Source of the DNA: Helicoverpa zea
Taxonomy: Eukaryota; Arthropoda; Insecta; Lepidoptera; Noctuidae
NCBI RefSeq assembly: GCF_022581195.2
Contig: NC_061469.1
Span: 3,596,001-3,660,000 of the forward strand
Length of the DNA: 64,000 nt
Direction: 5' to 3'
Part shown: one piece after another, positions 45,591-57,224 of the stretch
Layout of the letters: each line of letters starts with the position of its first letter
How positions within the stretch are numbered: the stretch's first letter is position 1
The notes under the pieces: generated by a model
What the model was told of the DNA's origin: nothing
What the model saw: only the letters and a program-made list of their open reading frames with translations
The model's database searches: none
Position numbers and translations under genes: made by a program

Positions 45591-46131
45591 ATAACGACAA
45601 TAATAATGAGATATAGGCACCGCAGGACATCTGAGGCTCATGACGGGGAGTAGCGACCCCGCGGGGCTATATATACTGAGTTCTCCAGGGAGTGTATACT
45701 GTCCCCCATCTCCGGCCGGTCGGAGTAAACCATGGGGTCTCACGCCTCTGGCTTGGCTTGGCCGTCCAGAGTGGAGTCGCTAGAGCAGGATTAGAAGCCC
45801 TGCTCGGAGGGTAGGTGCGTCATGGTAAGCACAGGGAGCGCGTAATCTGCGTTTAAAGTCTGCCGAGGTATCCTCACCCTTTAGCCGCTCATGTCCCTGT
45901 TGCCCTCTTGTTGCTATTCAGTGACTGGTTCCCGGGGGCCCAGTAAGTGAGGTGGCGAGTCCCAACCTGCCGTTTTTACATGTACCTAATACATTGTCAT
46001 CCACTAACATCCCATCACAATAGCCCAAGTAGTTTTCCTCCATAGTTAGCAATAGTTTAGCACAGAACCGGGGATTGTCTTTTTTTTAACGACGTCCACC
46101 GGGGATTGTCCTTGGATTCATTTCTATAGTG
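45591..46131. repeat. GC-richer noncoding LINE-like segment, left part
   Basis: A noncoding block with higher GC than its surroundings. Its wording (CATCCCATCACAATAGCCCA, GCAATAGTTTAGCACAGAAC) looks like a dispersed non-LTR element. Sequence continuing past the hAT insertion (46863 to about 47000, CTTCAGCGTGTTGGCTTCGG) seems to be the same element, split by that insertion. Confidence 0.45.
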
Positions 46132-46862
46132 CAGTGGTTCTTAACCGGTGGTCCGTGGACCACTGGTGGTCCCTGGAGGCATTCCAAGTGGTCCGCGACG
46201 TTGCTATACGTTATCTAACTCAATTTTTATCGAGTTATAATTGAGAGCGGGGGTTTTCGCATGGACGTATATCGGGTGTGTCGTACCTAGTCCCCCCATT
46301 CATGAAAATGTATGTTTGGGCTACATTTTACGTGATATTTGATTGAAGTCCGATAAAATTTCGCTCTCGCTGCGCTCGCGTTTTCAGAAACTATATGCCC
46401 TTATTTTGGCATTTGTCAACAAACAAAAAGTTAAGTACGTTTGGGATAAATTTTACGTAATATTTGGTTTAAGTCCGATAAAATTTCCCGCTCGCTTCGC
46501 TCGCGTATTCAGAAACTATATGCCCTTATTTTTTCATTTGTCAACAAATAAAAAGTTAAGTACATTTGGGCTATATTTTACGTAATATTTGGCTTAAGAC
46601 CGATAAAAATTTCGCGCTCGCTTCGCTCGCGCATTTGGAAACTACATAGGCAAGTTTTTCTTTATTTGCATTTGCTTACCTACACAACTGCCGACATGCG
46701 TTTAGATTTGAGTAGTACTGACCCAAAAATTCAATTTTTTTTTGATAAATAATAAAGAAATGAATGCTAATTTAGGTAAACCGTTGAGGTGGTCCCCGGC
46801 AAGACAAACTTTAGTTAAAGTGGTCCCTCATGTCAAAAAGGTTAAGAACCACTGCTATAGTG
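46124..46862. mobile_element. Non-autonomous hAT element with 8-bp target duplication
   Basis: CTATAGTG at 46124-46131 and 46855-46862 flanks a 723-bp element. Its ends CAGTGGTTCTTAACCGGTGG and AAGGTTAAGAACCACTG are inverted repeats; CAGTGGTTCTTAACC-type ends and 8-bp duplications are hAT hallmarks. There is no transposase ORF. Inside is a 125-bp tandem repeat (46317-46650). Confidence 0.92.
46317..46650. repeat. 125-bp tandem repeat inside the hAT element, about 2.7 copies
   Basis: Landmarks AAGTCCGATAAAATTTCG at 46346, 46471 and (as AAGACCGATAAAAATTTCG) 46596 give a 125-bp period. Each copy contains a CGCTCGCTTCGCTCGCG-type GC-rich core and a CAGAAACTATATGCCCTTAT block in the first two copies. 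Confidence 0.85.
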
Positions 46863-47162
46863 TATAAAGGGATAATCGTCGGTTTTGTGTCACCATTTCA
46901 TTAAAGTTGTCTCAAAAGGACTTCAGCGTGTTGGCTTCGGCCCCACGTTTGCCTCCCAAAAATTCGGAACTCTGTAGTCCCGAGGTCTGGAAGAGACATA
47001 CAAAATAATAATGAGATATAACGCAACAAAGTTAGAGAGTGGGGGCTCGTGACGCCATGTCTAGGTATGTAAAATTTGTACTAAGCAGTGACTTAACACG
47101 AAATTCAAGCGTTGTTGTATCTTCGTTATTATTTGTTTGTGTGAGAGAGAAAAGAAAAATGC

Positions 47163-47530
47163 GTCAATAGAGAGTGCTTATCAGATTGAACCACTTTTGC
47201 TTAAACATCATATCTTCATATGCTTCATATAGTCTAGCAGGGCTCCTGGAGTTCCACATCAGGTGTTTTATATCTTCAATTTTTATAAGTCAACAGAGAG
47301 TGCTTATCAGATTGAACAACTTTTGCTAAAACGTCATACCTCTATATGCTATAGTCTAGCTGGGCCCCTGGAGTTGCACATCAGATGTTTTAGATCTTCA
47401 ATTTGTATAAGTCAATAGAAAGTGCTTATCAAATTGAACAACTTTTGCTAAAACGCCATACCTGTATATGGTACAGAGAAGCTGGGCTCTTGGGGTTCCA
47501 CATCAGGTGTTCCAGATCTTAAAATTTATT
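47163..47530. repeat. Tandem repeat of about 124 bp, three copies
   Basis: GTCAATAGAGAGTGCTTATC-type starts at 47163, 47289 and 47411. Each is followed by AACTTTTGCT(A/T)AAAC, a CTGG(A/G)GTT(C/G)CACATCAG block and a CTTCAATTT/ATAAGT end. Copies are diverged by several percent. Noncoding. Confidence 0.8.
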
Positions 47531-47672
47531 TTACGCTGATAGTGTAACGTCCAAACTGTGAAAGAACTTTTTCAAATTGGTTCAGTTAGGTATTTCCGAG
47601 CTAGTCGGAAGGTATCTACTAACTTGGCTAAAGCTACCAGTTCAGTTTCACATTACAGTCTAATTAAAGGGA

Positions 47673-47692
47673 GGGGGGGGGGGGGGGGGGGG
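47673..47692 (+). repeat. 20-base G homopolymer
   Basis: An uninterrupted run of 20 G, preceded by GGGA and followed by CAGGGG. It could form a G-quadruplex, and its length in the assembly is unreliable. It lies about 220 bp past the OSCP1-like stop codon. Confidence 0.9.
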
Positions 47693-47915
47693 CAGGGGTA
47701 GCTCGCGGTGGGTGATGCATGGGGAGGCGAGACTGACCAAGGGGGGGAGAAAGGAGGGATGAGCTGCTGCGTGCAAAGATGAAAGATGAATCGATAAATT
47801 ACAGTGTTGCCAATTTATACAGTCGATTACCCATTTTATGGGGAAACAATTTTGCATAGACTCACAGTTTTATTTAATATTTTTTAATCACATGCACTAT
47901 GGTTAATTGAAGCTT

Positions 47916-48959
47916 TTACATTGAATCTCCCGTTGCTCCCAACATATCTAGTAGATCCTCTTGTGGAGATTTCGGAATGTCAGGAATAAAAGTGAGATCA
48001 CTATTTTTTATTTTAACGCTTGTGTCTATTGTTTCAAACTGCATATCTCTAGCAATTTCCAAAGTCTTTATTTTTGAACTTGCACCTCCAAATTCAATAG
48101 GCAATTGTAATTCAATTTTATTTTTAGAATGAACTTTTTCTATTGATGCCAAAAGACAATTAATTTCATTTGTATCAGCACATCGGCTTTCAAATTCATC
48201 GATTGGATTTTTTCTGTTATCGTACTTGTAAATATTTTCACCTAAATTATTCAAAATGTTTGTGCCTATCGTGGAAGGTAAATTAAAAGTACCATCTTTC
48301 CTTTGCAGTCCCAATCTCATAAGGACAGAAATTTTTGCATGGTACTCTGAAAACCAAAGAATCAGAGTACTGTTTAGACACTTAAAATCGTCATCGCTAA
48401 ATTGTTGTGATAAGTTTTCAAATCTCCTCATGGTTTGCTCAATAATACATTTTGGGTAAAATTCAGGCATAAGCATGGCCACACTTCTCAGATGACGGCG
48501 GGTGATGTCGAAAATATTTTGATTCGTCGCTACAGACAATTGCCATTTGAAAATCATAGTCATCAGGTCCCATAACTTGCTCATGGAATAGTCGTCTAGT
48601 TTCATTATTGAAGTGGCGGATATGTCTTGAAGCAGTTGTTTTATAAGTGTGTGAGTGGCGACTGGCTGCGGTATAAATAACTCGTCTAATAGTTTAGGAT
48701 GAAACAACACAGTTGCTACATCGGTGAGTACTGCAATAAATACAAGAATTTCATTCAAATCTACTTGTTTCTCACGAAAAAATACCAAATATTGATTTTC
48801 CACTCATTTCACTTGTAATTTAATTTTATTGAAAAGCTTCAACTTACCTCTTTCAGATTTGTCCAGTGTAATATTCTGAGCTTTCAGTCTCTGCTCAATC
48901 ACGAAGACCATCTCACATCCTAAATTAATAACAATAAAGGGAGTCGCGAAGTGTGACAT
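47916..48959 (-). CDS. OSCP1: OSCP1-like protein, two exons
   Basis: Exons 48959-48848 and 48730-47916 join in phase 1 to 309 codons including the stop (308 residues). Start ATG at 48957-48959. The N-terminus (PFIVINLGCEMVFVIEQRL, KAQNITLDKSER) and the SIMKLDDYSMSKLWDLMTM block match the OSCP1/NOR1 family; human OSCP1 is about 380 residues, so the C-terminal half is shorter here. OSCP1 proteins have been linked to organic-solute transport and, in other work, to cilia; the molecular role is unclear and no membrane segment is visible. Only 50 bp separate its start from the SMYD4-like gene on the other strand. Confidence 0.85.
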
Positions 48960-49009
48960 TTCCACAGTACTGCTTTCACTCAGACCTTTAAAACACTGAA
49001 GTAATCAAT
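48960..49009. promoter_or_regulatory. Compact bidirectional promoter/5' leader, OSCP1-like and SMYD4-like
   Basis: Only 50 bases lie between the two start codons. Transcription start sites must lie here or inside the opposite gene, so the 5' UTRs are very short or overlap. No TATA box is seen. Confidence 0.55.
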
Positions 49010-52000
49010 ATGTATCCACTTGATAACCTCAACATGAGTATTGATCGAGTTTACCAACGAATTTTAGAGGAACTAAGAGCAGACAGAAGAATAAATGATA
49101 TTTCCAGTGATCTGCTAACTCTCACAGACAATGTCCAACGAGTATTCTATGTGTATGATATCTTAACAAAATACAAGGTCATTCCACTTATACTCAAAGA
49201 AGACAAATGTGAATTTTCGTCTGGCTATTACCGTAACCTTGGCAACGGTATGTATCAACGAGCCGACCTATTCTCAGCATGGCAATACTATAACTTGGCA
49301 TTAATGTATGCACCTCTAACATCTACAACTTACAGTTTAGCCATAGCTAACCGATCAGCAGTACTTGCTGCTATGAAGGAATATGAGGCTTGCATAGAAG
49401 ATATTAACATGGTCTTCACTCTCAGATACCCTCCTACAATTAGGGATAAACTATTGAAAAGAATGAAACAGTGCGAAGAAGGTATAAAAGAAAGGGAATC
49501 ACCAGAAGTATGTGAGGAGGACGAAGCTCTTGCAGAAGAGGTATTGACATTGAAAGCTCAGGATAAGCATGAGAAATATTTAGATGCTAGTAAGAAACTA
49601 AAAGTGGTGTATACTTCAGACATGGGTAGACATGTAGTTGCAGCGGAGGATATAGATGTTGGTGAAGTAATTGTTCAAGAGGATCCATATGTGAGGGTGT
49701 TGTTGAAGTCACAGTGTACTATCTGCTGCGCTCATTGTTTCTCCAGGAAATTTAATCTATACCCGTGTCCATATTGCTGTGTGACCCTATACTGCAGCAG
49801 AGCATGTGTGACCGAGGCCTGGGACCAGTATCATTCCTATGAATGTGCATTAATTGCAAGCTTGCTCAAGGGAAAATTCACTAAATTAGAATTGCTTGCT
49901 TTGAGGATCACTATTAGAGCTAGAACTGAACATGAGACCTGGAATCAAGTGTTCACTTCCATTGCAGCTGCAAGTGCAAAAACTAAACGTGAAAATAAGG
50001 GATGTAAGCGTGTAGGAGACAAATGGGTATACTCTTCAAAATATTATTCAGCAATTCATACACTTTCTACAAATATTGAGAAAAGAGATGTATCTGATAT
50101 TTTCCAAAAGGCTGTCAGTGCTGCAATACTTATGCACTATTTAGCTGTGGCTAATTTTGTGAAAACTGATGATCTAGTTTTAAGAGAAAGAATTAAGTGC
50201 TTCACTGCTGATTCTTTGATGCGGCACCTCATGACTGCTCCAACAAACATGCATGGCATCACTACTAATGTTGAAAATGAAGACGGCAACTATGTAGATG
50301 AATATAACATAGGATGTGGAGCATATGCATTCCTGAGTCTGCTGAATCATTCATGTGCACCAAATGTGGTGAGGTACACTAAACTGGGGACGGCACAAAC
50401 AAGTTTGATTGCAATTCGTCCTATTTTGAAAGGAATGCAAGTTTTCGATAATTACGGGTCAGTATAAAAACTATATTTTCTAAATATGTATTTTTTTTCT
50501 ATGTCATTTCAAAGCTTTCAGCATATTTCTAGCCTTATGGTTTAAGGCGACAAATTGGTCAACAATAATTCCATAAACGGCACGCGCATCTAAGGCGCCA
50601 AAAGGGGTCGGAGCGCCTGAGCGGGGCGAGGATAACAATACGCGCGCTAGCTTATAACTAAAAGTCGTAAGCGACAAAATGGTTTTGTAATTTTATTATT
50701 TAGAAATGATAATTTGATAAAAAATCCTTCTACAATTTTAAAGAGTATGTATATACTTAACTACTAAAAAAGTTAAGAGGCTTAAATCGGTCCCGTTTGC
50801 CCATAATATGTGAATCTCTTTTTAAAAAGAGGTATGTTTGATATATTTTTCTCTGTTATAAAAGTTACCTAATGTTTCTACGTCATGTTTCTACGTCTAA
50901 CAAAATAAGGTTTATATCATGAACTTTCAGGTAACCAAGTTGTATTTTGATCCGTTTTGTATTTACTGAGAAAAATTGAGATCCTTGGCGCCAAAAATTC
51001 CAATTCGTCCTCTTAATCCAATTGTTGAAGTCAGACTTGATTGAACTATGGGAATTTCAGGTTGCATGACTGCATGATCTCTCTACTAACATAATGCATG
51101 TCTCTACTGTTTATTAATGAATATATAAAGTATGAAGACAATGCCTATTAACACGTGCCTGTGTAATTAACACTAGGTACTTCGAGGTGGTGCGCGATAA
51201 GGCGAAGGTGGCGTCCAAGCTGATCAGCAAGTGCGAGGCGAGCGAAGGGGGCGTCAGCGCCGCGCTGGCGGCTTGCGGACGCTCCAATATAAAGTAGACA
51301 TATTTTTGGAAACATCTAAAATTATCTAGAATGGTCTACAATTATCTAGAATGCCCTAAAATTATCTAGAATGGTCTTAAATTATCTAGAACGAACAGAA
51401 GGACCCACAATGGTCTAAAATTATCAAGAATGTTCTAAAATTTTCTAAAATAGTATTGAATTATCTATGCTCGTTTATTTAACGCACGCTAGTTCAGCAA
51501 ACTAATAGGCACAGCTACACAGGAACTGTACAGTATACCTGCACAATGCTAAAAGCTAACTAAACGCTTAGAAGCAAAGACATAATGTTTTCAATTATAA
51601 CCAATCATACCTCCAAATAACACAGTTTAATATTCTATAAACAACCCTATTTTATATAACAGATGTTTTAATATATTCTTTAACTTTTTCAGAGCGCATC
51701 ATGCAGTGCATACCAAGGAGGAAAGGCAAGCCATTCTCAAATCTCAGTACAAGTTCACCTGCATCTGCGAGGCTTGCACCGAAGACTGGCCTCTGTACCA
51801 GGGCTTGGATGTCCTCAAAGATCTACCCGATGGCATCATAAGTAAGAGAGATGAGTTTTTAAATGGTAATGTGATCGAGGCTCTGCAGAAAGCTGAGAAG
51901 GATCGAGCGCTGAAATTGTATCAGCCACTATGTGAGTTAGCTACGGCTTTAGAGCCTTATATGCCGTGCAAGGAGGCGGCTGAATGTCAGGAGGCCCTCA

Positions 52001-52140
52001 AGCAATGTCTGGCTATCTTGACAGGAGTTGTTCATCATGGGTTAAGCAACTTCATTCAGTGGGAATTGCCCTGCCCCAGAACTTCTCCATCGGCTACCTC
52101 TCGCTTCTACACTGGCCAAGGTGCCCAATACCTGGCCTAA
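49010..52140 (+). CDS. SMYD4: SMYD4-like TPR/MYND/SET protein lysine methyltransferase, two exons
   Basis: Exons 49010-50457 and 51693-52140 join in phase 2 to 631 residues. Likely a SET-domain protein methyltransferase. N-terminal TPR-like helices about 70-150 (YYRNLGNGMYQRADLFSAWQ, ANRSAVL). The split SET domain begins at GRHVVAAEDIDVGE (about 206). A MYND zinc finger is at 236-279 (CTIC, CPYC, CSRAC, HSYEC). The SET core has NHSCAPNV (446) and DNYG (480-483); post-SET CICEAC is in exon 2. Vertebrate SMYD4 is about 800 residues. The last 25-30 residues (after SNFIQWELP) look unlike the family, and a one-base shift near 52072 would change the tail, so the C-terminus is uncertain. Confidence 0.85.
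51177..51293 (+). other. GC-rich exon-like block in SMYD4-like intron
   Basis: After a CACTAG acceptor the block reads open for 39 codons (YFEVVRDKAKVASKLISKC..., ending GRSNIK) with coding-like composition in an AT-rich intron. Taken from 51177 to 51293 it is 117 bases, phase 2 in and phase 2 out, so inclusion would not break the frame. The downstream donor (GTAGAC) is weak and the peptide matches nothing I recognise. It could be an optional exon, a displaced exon or a fragment of another gene. Confidence 0.35.
51312..51475. repeat. Imperfect 20-21-bp minisatellite
   Basis: Repeats of TAAAATTATCTAGAATGGTC with substitutions, about seven to eight copies, in the SMYD4-like intron just after the exon-like block. 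Confidence 0.8.
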
Positions 52141-53777
52141 TTTTTTTTGTTTAACTCGTTATAATTTTGATAAAATGTTATGGCTTAGCGTTAGTTGGTT
52201 TCTAAGCTATGCGATTTGAGTATTTCTTTAGGGTTTTTGAAGTTTTATTTACTGTTTCGGTGTGATTTGTATTTGATACTACATTTTTGTGGCTGCTTTT
52301 GCTTCTTGTTTTTTTTCAATTTGCACAAAAAAGTATTAGAAAAAAATACTTTATGTACCTATTTTCGTATTTTTGCTAGAGATACCTACATAGTAGTTAC
52401 CTGCTATACCTAACTATATTCAACTATTACTATTAGTAGGTAAACCTATATTTGACTTAGACACATGTTTCTAGTCCATATTAGTATTTTAGAATAAGTT
52501 TAAAATGTCGAAGTTTTGAGTATATTTATTTGAACCATGAAAGAAATTTATGAGACTATTTAACAAGGTTCTTGATTGGTAAAAAATATGTCTATAGCAA
52601 GAATTACATCTGGATAAAAATTATTTAGAAATCTCCAGTTAAAAGTTATGTAGCATTATTTACATTAATTTAAATTTATATAATGTTAACTATTGTTATG
52701 TGCTGACTGCATTCGCGATCTCAACTGCCAAAGCTGCTGCAAATGTTAAATTAACTTAAAAAAAACATAGTAACATTTTGAATTCAGTAATTACTCTACT
52801 ATTTTTTTTAATATAATTTGTCGTTATTCAAAACTGACAGATGGGAATGAATTTAAATTTCATTGAGAATAGAGTACAATGAAGACCTATCATAAAGTTG
52901 GTAGTTCCAAAACTACAAAGAATTTTTTTTATGTAATAATGTGCAAGAATTTGCAACATTAAATTAGAAAAATAAATCACATAGACCATCCTACTCGGCG
53001 GCCATTTTGGAAAACAGATTGCAACGCCATCTGCTGTCAGTTGAGTTCACGAATGAGATCGGATCTTATAAAGATGAAGTACAGTCCACCAATTTAGTTA
53101 GAAATTATATTCGTTTATGTTTTCAATTAGATTTTATGCAAATTATAATTATTTTTAAGTAGAGTACCTATTTTGAGCTAAGTTTATCGACATGAGTATC
53201 TTTTTAATTAAAAAATAAATCATTATTGTAACTGTAACAGTGGTAGTTAGTAGTGTCTTAGATTAAGATAAGTAGCTGTTCGATTTTTTGACATTACTTA
53301 CCGTAGATAACCTTCTCGAAGAATAATCATATGTAGTATTTGAATCTGTTCGATAAAAAGTAATAGTCTGAGTAGGTACATATCTGATCAATATCAACTT
53401 TTTCGTACATACTCTTTCGTATGAAATAATCAGAAATGTCATTTGAATTTCGTATCAGATATAAAATACTTTATTCTACTTACCACAACGATGTAAAAAT
53501 AGTTTGTGAATGATTATTGTCATTTCATTATCTCTAGTAGTATAGCATTTTCTAAGATTATACTAACGTTTGGATGTCTTATCATTGGCATCTGAAAAAT
53601 CGTCTTTAAGCTGTTGGCACTAAAGTCTCTTTTAAAGTGCCACATAAAATTAATGGTATTATGTATTCAGTTGTAAGAACTTTTTTAGATGTTTTCTCAC
53701 TAAAGCGGGTGAGCATTACCTGTGTGTGTAAATGTACATGCACATTGTCTTTGTATGCGTAAGCTTGGGAGCGCTCA

Positions 53778-54159
53778 GGGGCCCGATTCTCCTAAGTTAA
53801 TAATGTCAAAATTGAATAGAAATCAAATCGCAATATAATCGCAATAGCAGTTTTAACCATATCTGGCATTCTGCTACTAATATAAGACCAATCGTATTCC
53901 AACGACATTCGATTGGTTTACGATTGGTCTGTTATTTTGGTGATTTTGGTCTATACGGTAGTTTGCTCTACAATCATATTGCAATCGTAAATCATTTGCA
54001 GACAATATGATTCAGCATTGAATGACAGAAAAGGATAAAAACGTTTATTTCAAAGAAAAAATAACGGAATGTCACATACGCTTCAACCGTAATCCAGTCG
54101 TGATTGGATCGCAGTGTGAATCGTATGTTGCTTAAGTAAAATTAGGAGAATCGGGCCCC
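53778..54159. mobile_element. 382-bp element with GGGGCCCGATTCTCCTAA inverted ends, nested
   Basis: The left end GGGGCCCGATTCTCCTAA is matched by TTAGGAGAATCGGGCCCC on the right, a perfect 18-bp inverted repeat. No target duplication is clear. The element sits inside a wider inverted repeat: TGTGTGTAAATGTACATGCA (near 53728) pairs with TGCATGTACATATTTTACAC (near 54188). No ORF of note. Confidence 0.85.
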
Positions 54160-55067
54160 AGTAGTGGCCGAGTCGCTAACACAATGTGCATGTACATATT
54201 TTACACACACTAGTAAAACATCTAAGTAGATGTGTGTGTCTATAATACTAACAAACTTTATGTTATATGTTTGGAATGAAGGTTTGTTCTCTAAAAAGGG
54301 TATTTCGTGTGATATGATATGGTCTGACAGTTAGGTAGAAATTTATAAAAATAATTGGCTTATAGGTAGACCCACACCCTAATTATGTAATATCAACAAA
54401 AATATACATTTGACAGTTACAATATAAATGTCAATATTCGCACAAAGACATTGTGATACAAAATTAGGGTGTTGATGTAAATTTTTAAAAATTGAAACAA
54501 TTTAGTATGAGGCTATTCAAGGACAGAGGCACTTAGGCAGTTTCTGACTGAAAATAACTTACCTTTCATTGTTTAACATGTTCTGAATTGAAAACGCAAA
54601 TATTTGGCTGTATGTTTGCACCTAAGGGTGCGTTTTGTTCGACTAAACGAACAAATAAGGTGGAATAGAGCATTATATCTTACCATTTTTCTCCAATTAA
54701 ATTTCTTTAATATAGACAAACAGCATTCCTATGTTTTCATTGTAAAGAAATAACTTTTGTGTTGTATTTTCTAAATAAAAAAAATATCTGCAAAAACTGT
54801 TCTACTTAGCCAGAAGCAAAGCCTAAATGGTGCCTAAATTTTGTAATGATTTAAGAGATATCGTAGATGATATTGGTGCTTATTGTACAAGGAATAAGAG
54901 TGAGTGTTGCTTAGCAGGCTCTTGCCATAGTTGCGTATTGTAAATTGCAGCATTGTGATCGTGGACTGGTATTATTTTATGTTAAATATCAGGAATTAAA
55001 TTAAATTAACCAAATAGTATTTCAATGTTTTAATATTGTATAACATACACAGCAGAATTGATAGTTG

Positions 55068-55400
55068 TCATGGAAAACAAAATGACTAGCGGAGGTGTCA
55101 TCACGCAGTCTCCTAAAAAGTAGCGCGCCAAAATGCGGATGCTCGTGGCATGAAGAATGTTACAAGCTCCGCCATTACACGCCTTCCATGTATGGGTTCC
55201 ATCTCTTTGTTTCCTTTTGTTTTCAAAATAAAATCACCAATCAATCACGAACAATATATGACAGTTGGTAATGATCTGACAAGGAACCCGAACGTCTCGG
55301 TAGTTCTAGTAACAGATCACGCCTACCTTACATCGCTTGACCTACAAGAAGGCGCCTGACCTACCTTCCTTATGGCATCTCCGCTGTTTCCTTTCTCCGG
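55068..55400. mobile_element. Diverged copy of the CATGGAG MITE
   Basis: Begins CATGGAAAACAAAATGACTA with the same AGCGGAGGTG block as 37609-37906, and carries GCGCCTGACCTACC and ATGGCATCTCCGCT at the far end. The duplication flanks are not recognisable. Confidence 0.65.
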
Positions 55401-57224
55401 GGTAGAAGTAAACATGTTTATCTTTATAACTGATGTCTACGATATAACATAGTCTTTTGAAATCTGTATGTATGTCTGTTTATGATATTGTCGTATTTAG
55501 ATTAGGAATAAGGACATTTGGAGCAGCCTGTATTTTAAGCTGTTCCTATAGAATATAATTGTCTATCGTTAGAGTTATTTGACTACTTCTTCTTAACTTG
55601 TTATCCTGAGCGTATCTCTGTGAATTTAATTCCCTGTTTCATTTTACAAGCAGTGGAAAGTTTAAGAATAATATACGAGGATTTAATGTTAATGAAGAAA
55701 TAACCAAATACATAGTAATTACTACGAATTATATGTCGCTCATTCATATAAAGTAATTAGTATTTTGACTTACACATGGACATACATGTGTTACACAAAA
55801 GTTCTTGATATAGTTGAGTATTTTTATAAAGGTTTTCCCATACTGAAGTTATAGACAGATGAGATTATAAAACTTCTTTAAAACTCCAGAAATATCTATG
55901 AACTAAGTTTTCCAAGATCTAAGCTTCATTTTGCAGATTTAATTATGCGTCATTTTGTCTATTTATGAGAAGGATAGTCTGGTAGCGGCACAATCAAAAG
56001 TTCCTAAGCTACCGCCACTCGGAGTAATTTCTATTTAATTTGAGTGTGGGAGTAGCTTTATTTTCAAAATCTTCTACAAGTATTTTCTATAACCCCATTG
56101 GTCTAATATTGATCTACCTATTTGTATTACTGGTTATATTATCGGGAACGAATCCCCTTTATTTTCTATGTAACTTACTTCACTGAATAAATGTGTGAAA
56201 AATAATCATCATTTTTAATTCCTCCAAATAACCCAAAATGCGATTTCAATGGAATGTTGTTTCAACCAGTTTCAACGTAAAATAAAAGAGATTTTTAAGA
56301 AGAAATGTTTAATATTAAATAAAACACGTTGGCCCACACTAAACTTTGTCATGCTTAGCGTTAAAATGCTGTAAAGCTCACATGCACAAAAATAGTTATC
56401 TGCAAACAAATTCTAACTCGGCTCAGGAATTGAACCCTAGACTCAAACCACAACAACCATCTACTGAGCTACCGTCAAATAATTACGTAAGAGAAATGCG
56501 TCATAAATAATATAACATAAATAATAAATAACACAAATTAAATAATTAAAACATAAAACAATGTAAGTCGACATATTTGATATGCTTGTACTTATAAGAG
56601 GTAGTGTCATGTGTGTCATGCATACAAATAATAAATAAAATTGTAATCACCCAATCAACTAATACTTAAACATAATTAAGCTACGTGCTTTCTATATTTG
56701 TAATTAACCGTAACTAGACTTACTTATTTTTAAATAAAATTGTTAATTATTTAACTGTTCGTATTTAAAAAGTTGTGACGACAAAAATAAGTGATTACAA
56801 CATAACATTGTACGTATAAGTTGCGACACAAAAAACGAATATGGGACATTAATTATGTTCTGTGTTATACAGTGTATTGTACATACTTTTGTTGGGCCCA
56901 ACACTAGTTTGCATAAATTGTACTTCATTACATACATTACATGCAACATTTTTGTATCAGAAAAAAAATCGTAAATATTCTATCACCCCATCGCATGTGT
57001 TAATGTTAAGTCTAGTTTATCACGGTTTCTACAACATATTTTTAATACATTTCACTACTTAATCTTATTCCTAAACAGGTAGGTATATCGATTAGTCTAT
57101 GTCTTTATATTCTGGAAAATATAGATAAACACTGGATACAATACAAATTATACTATGGAATACTAAAATTGGTCTATCACCCATAAAATACTACTACTAA
57201 TATTGAATTAAATTCATACTAACT

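Larger units (their letters stand above)
52141..57224. other. Gene-free region between SMYD4-like gene and 5'-nucleotidase cluster
   Basis: SMYD4-like 3' UTR, then AT-rich DNA. AATAAA strings near 52971 and 53213 are possible poly(A) signals. Defined repeats are the inverted-repeat element at 53778-54159 and the MITE at 55068-55400. No supported coding sequence was seen. Confidence 0.5.

Noticed and set aside
47660..47857. Minus-strand ORF ending in a poly-Pro run
   Set aside because: The Pro run is translation of the G20 tract; no gene signal.
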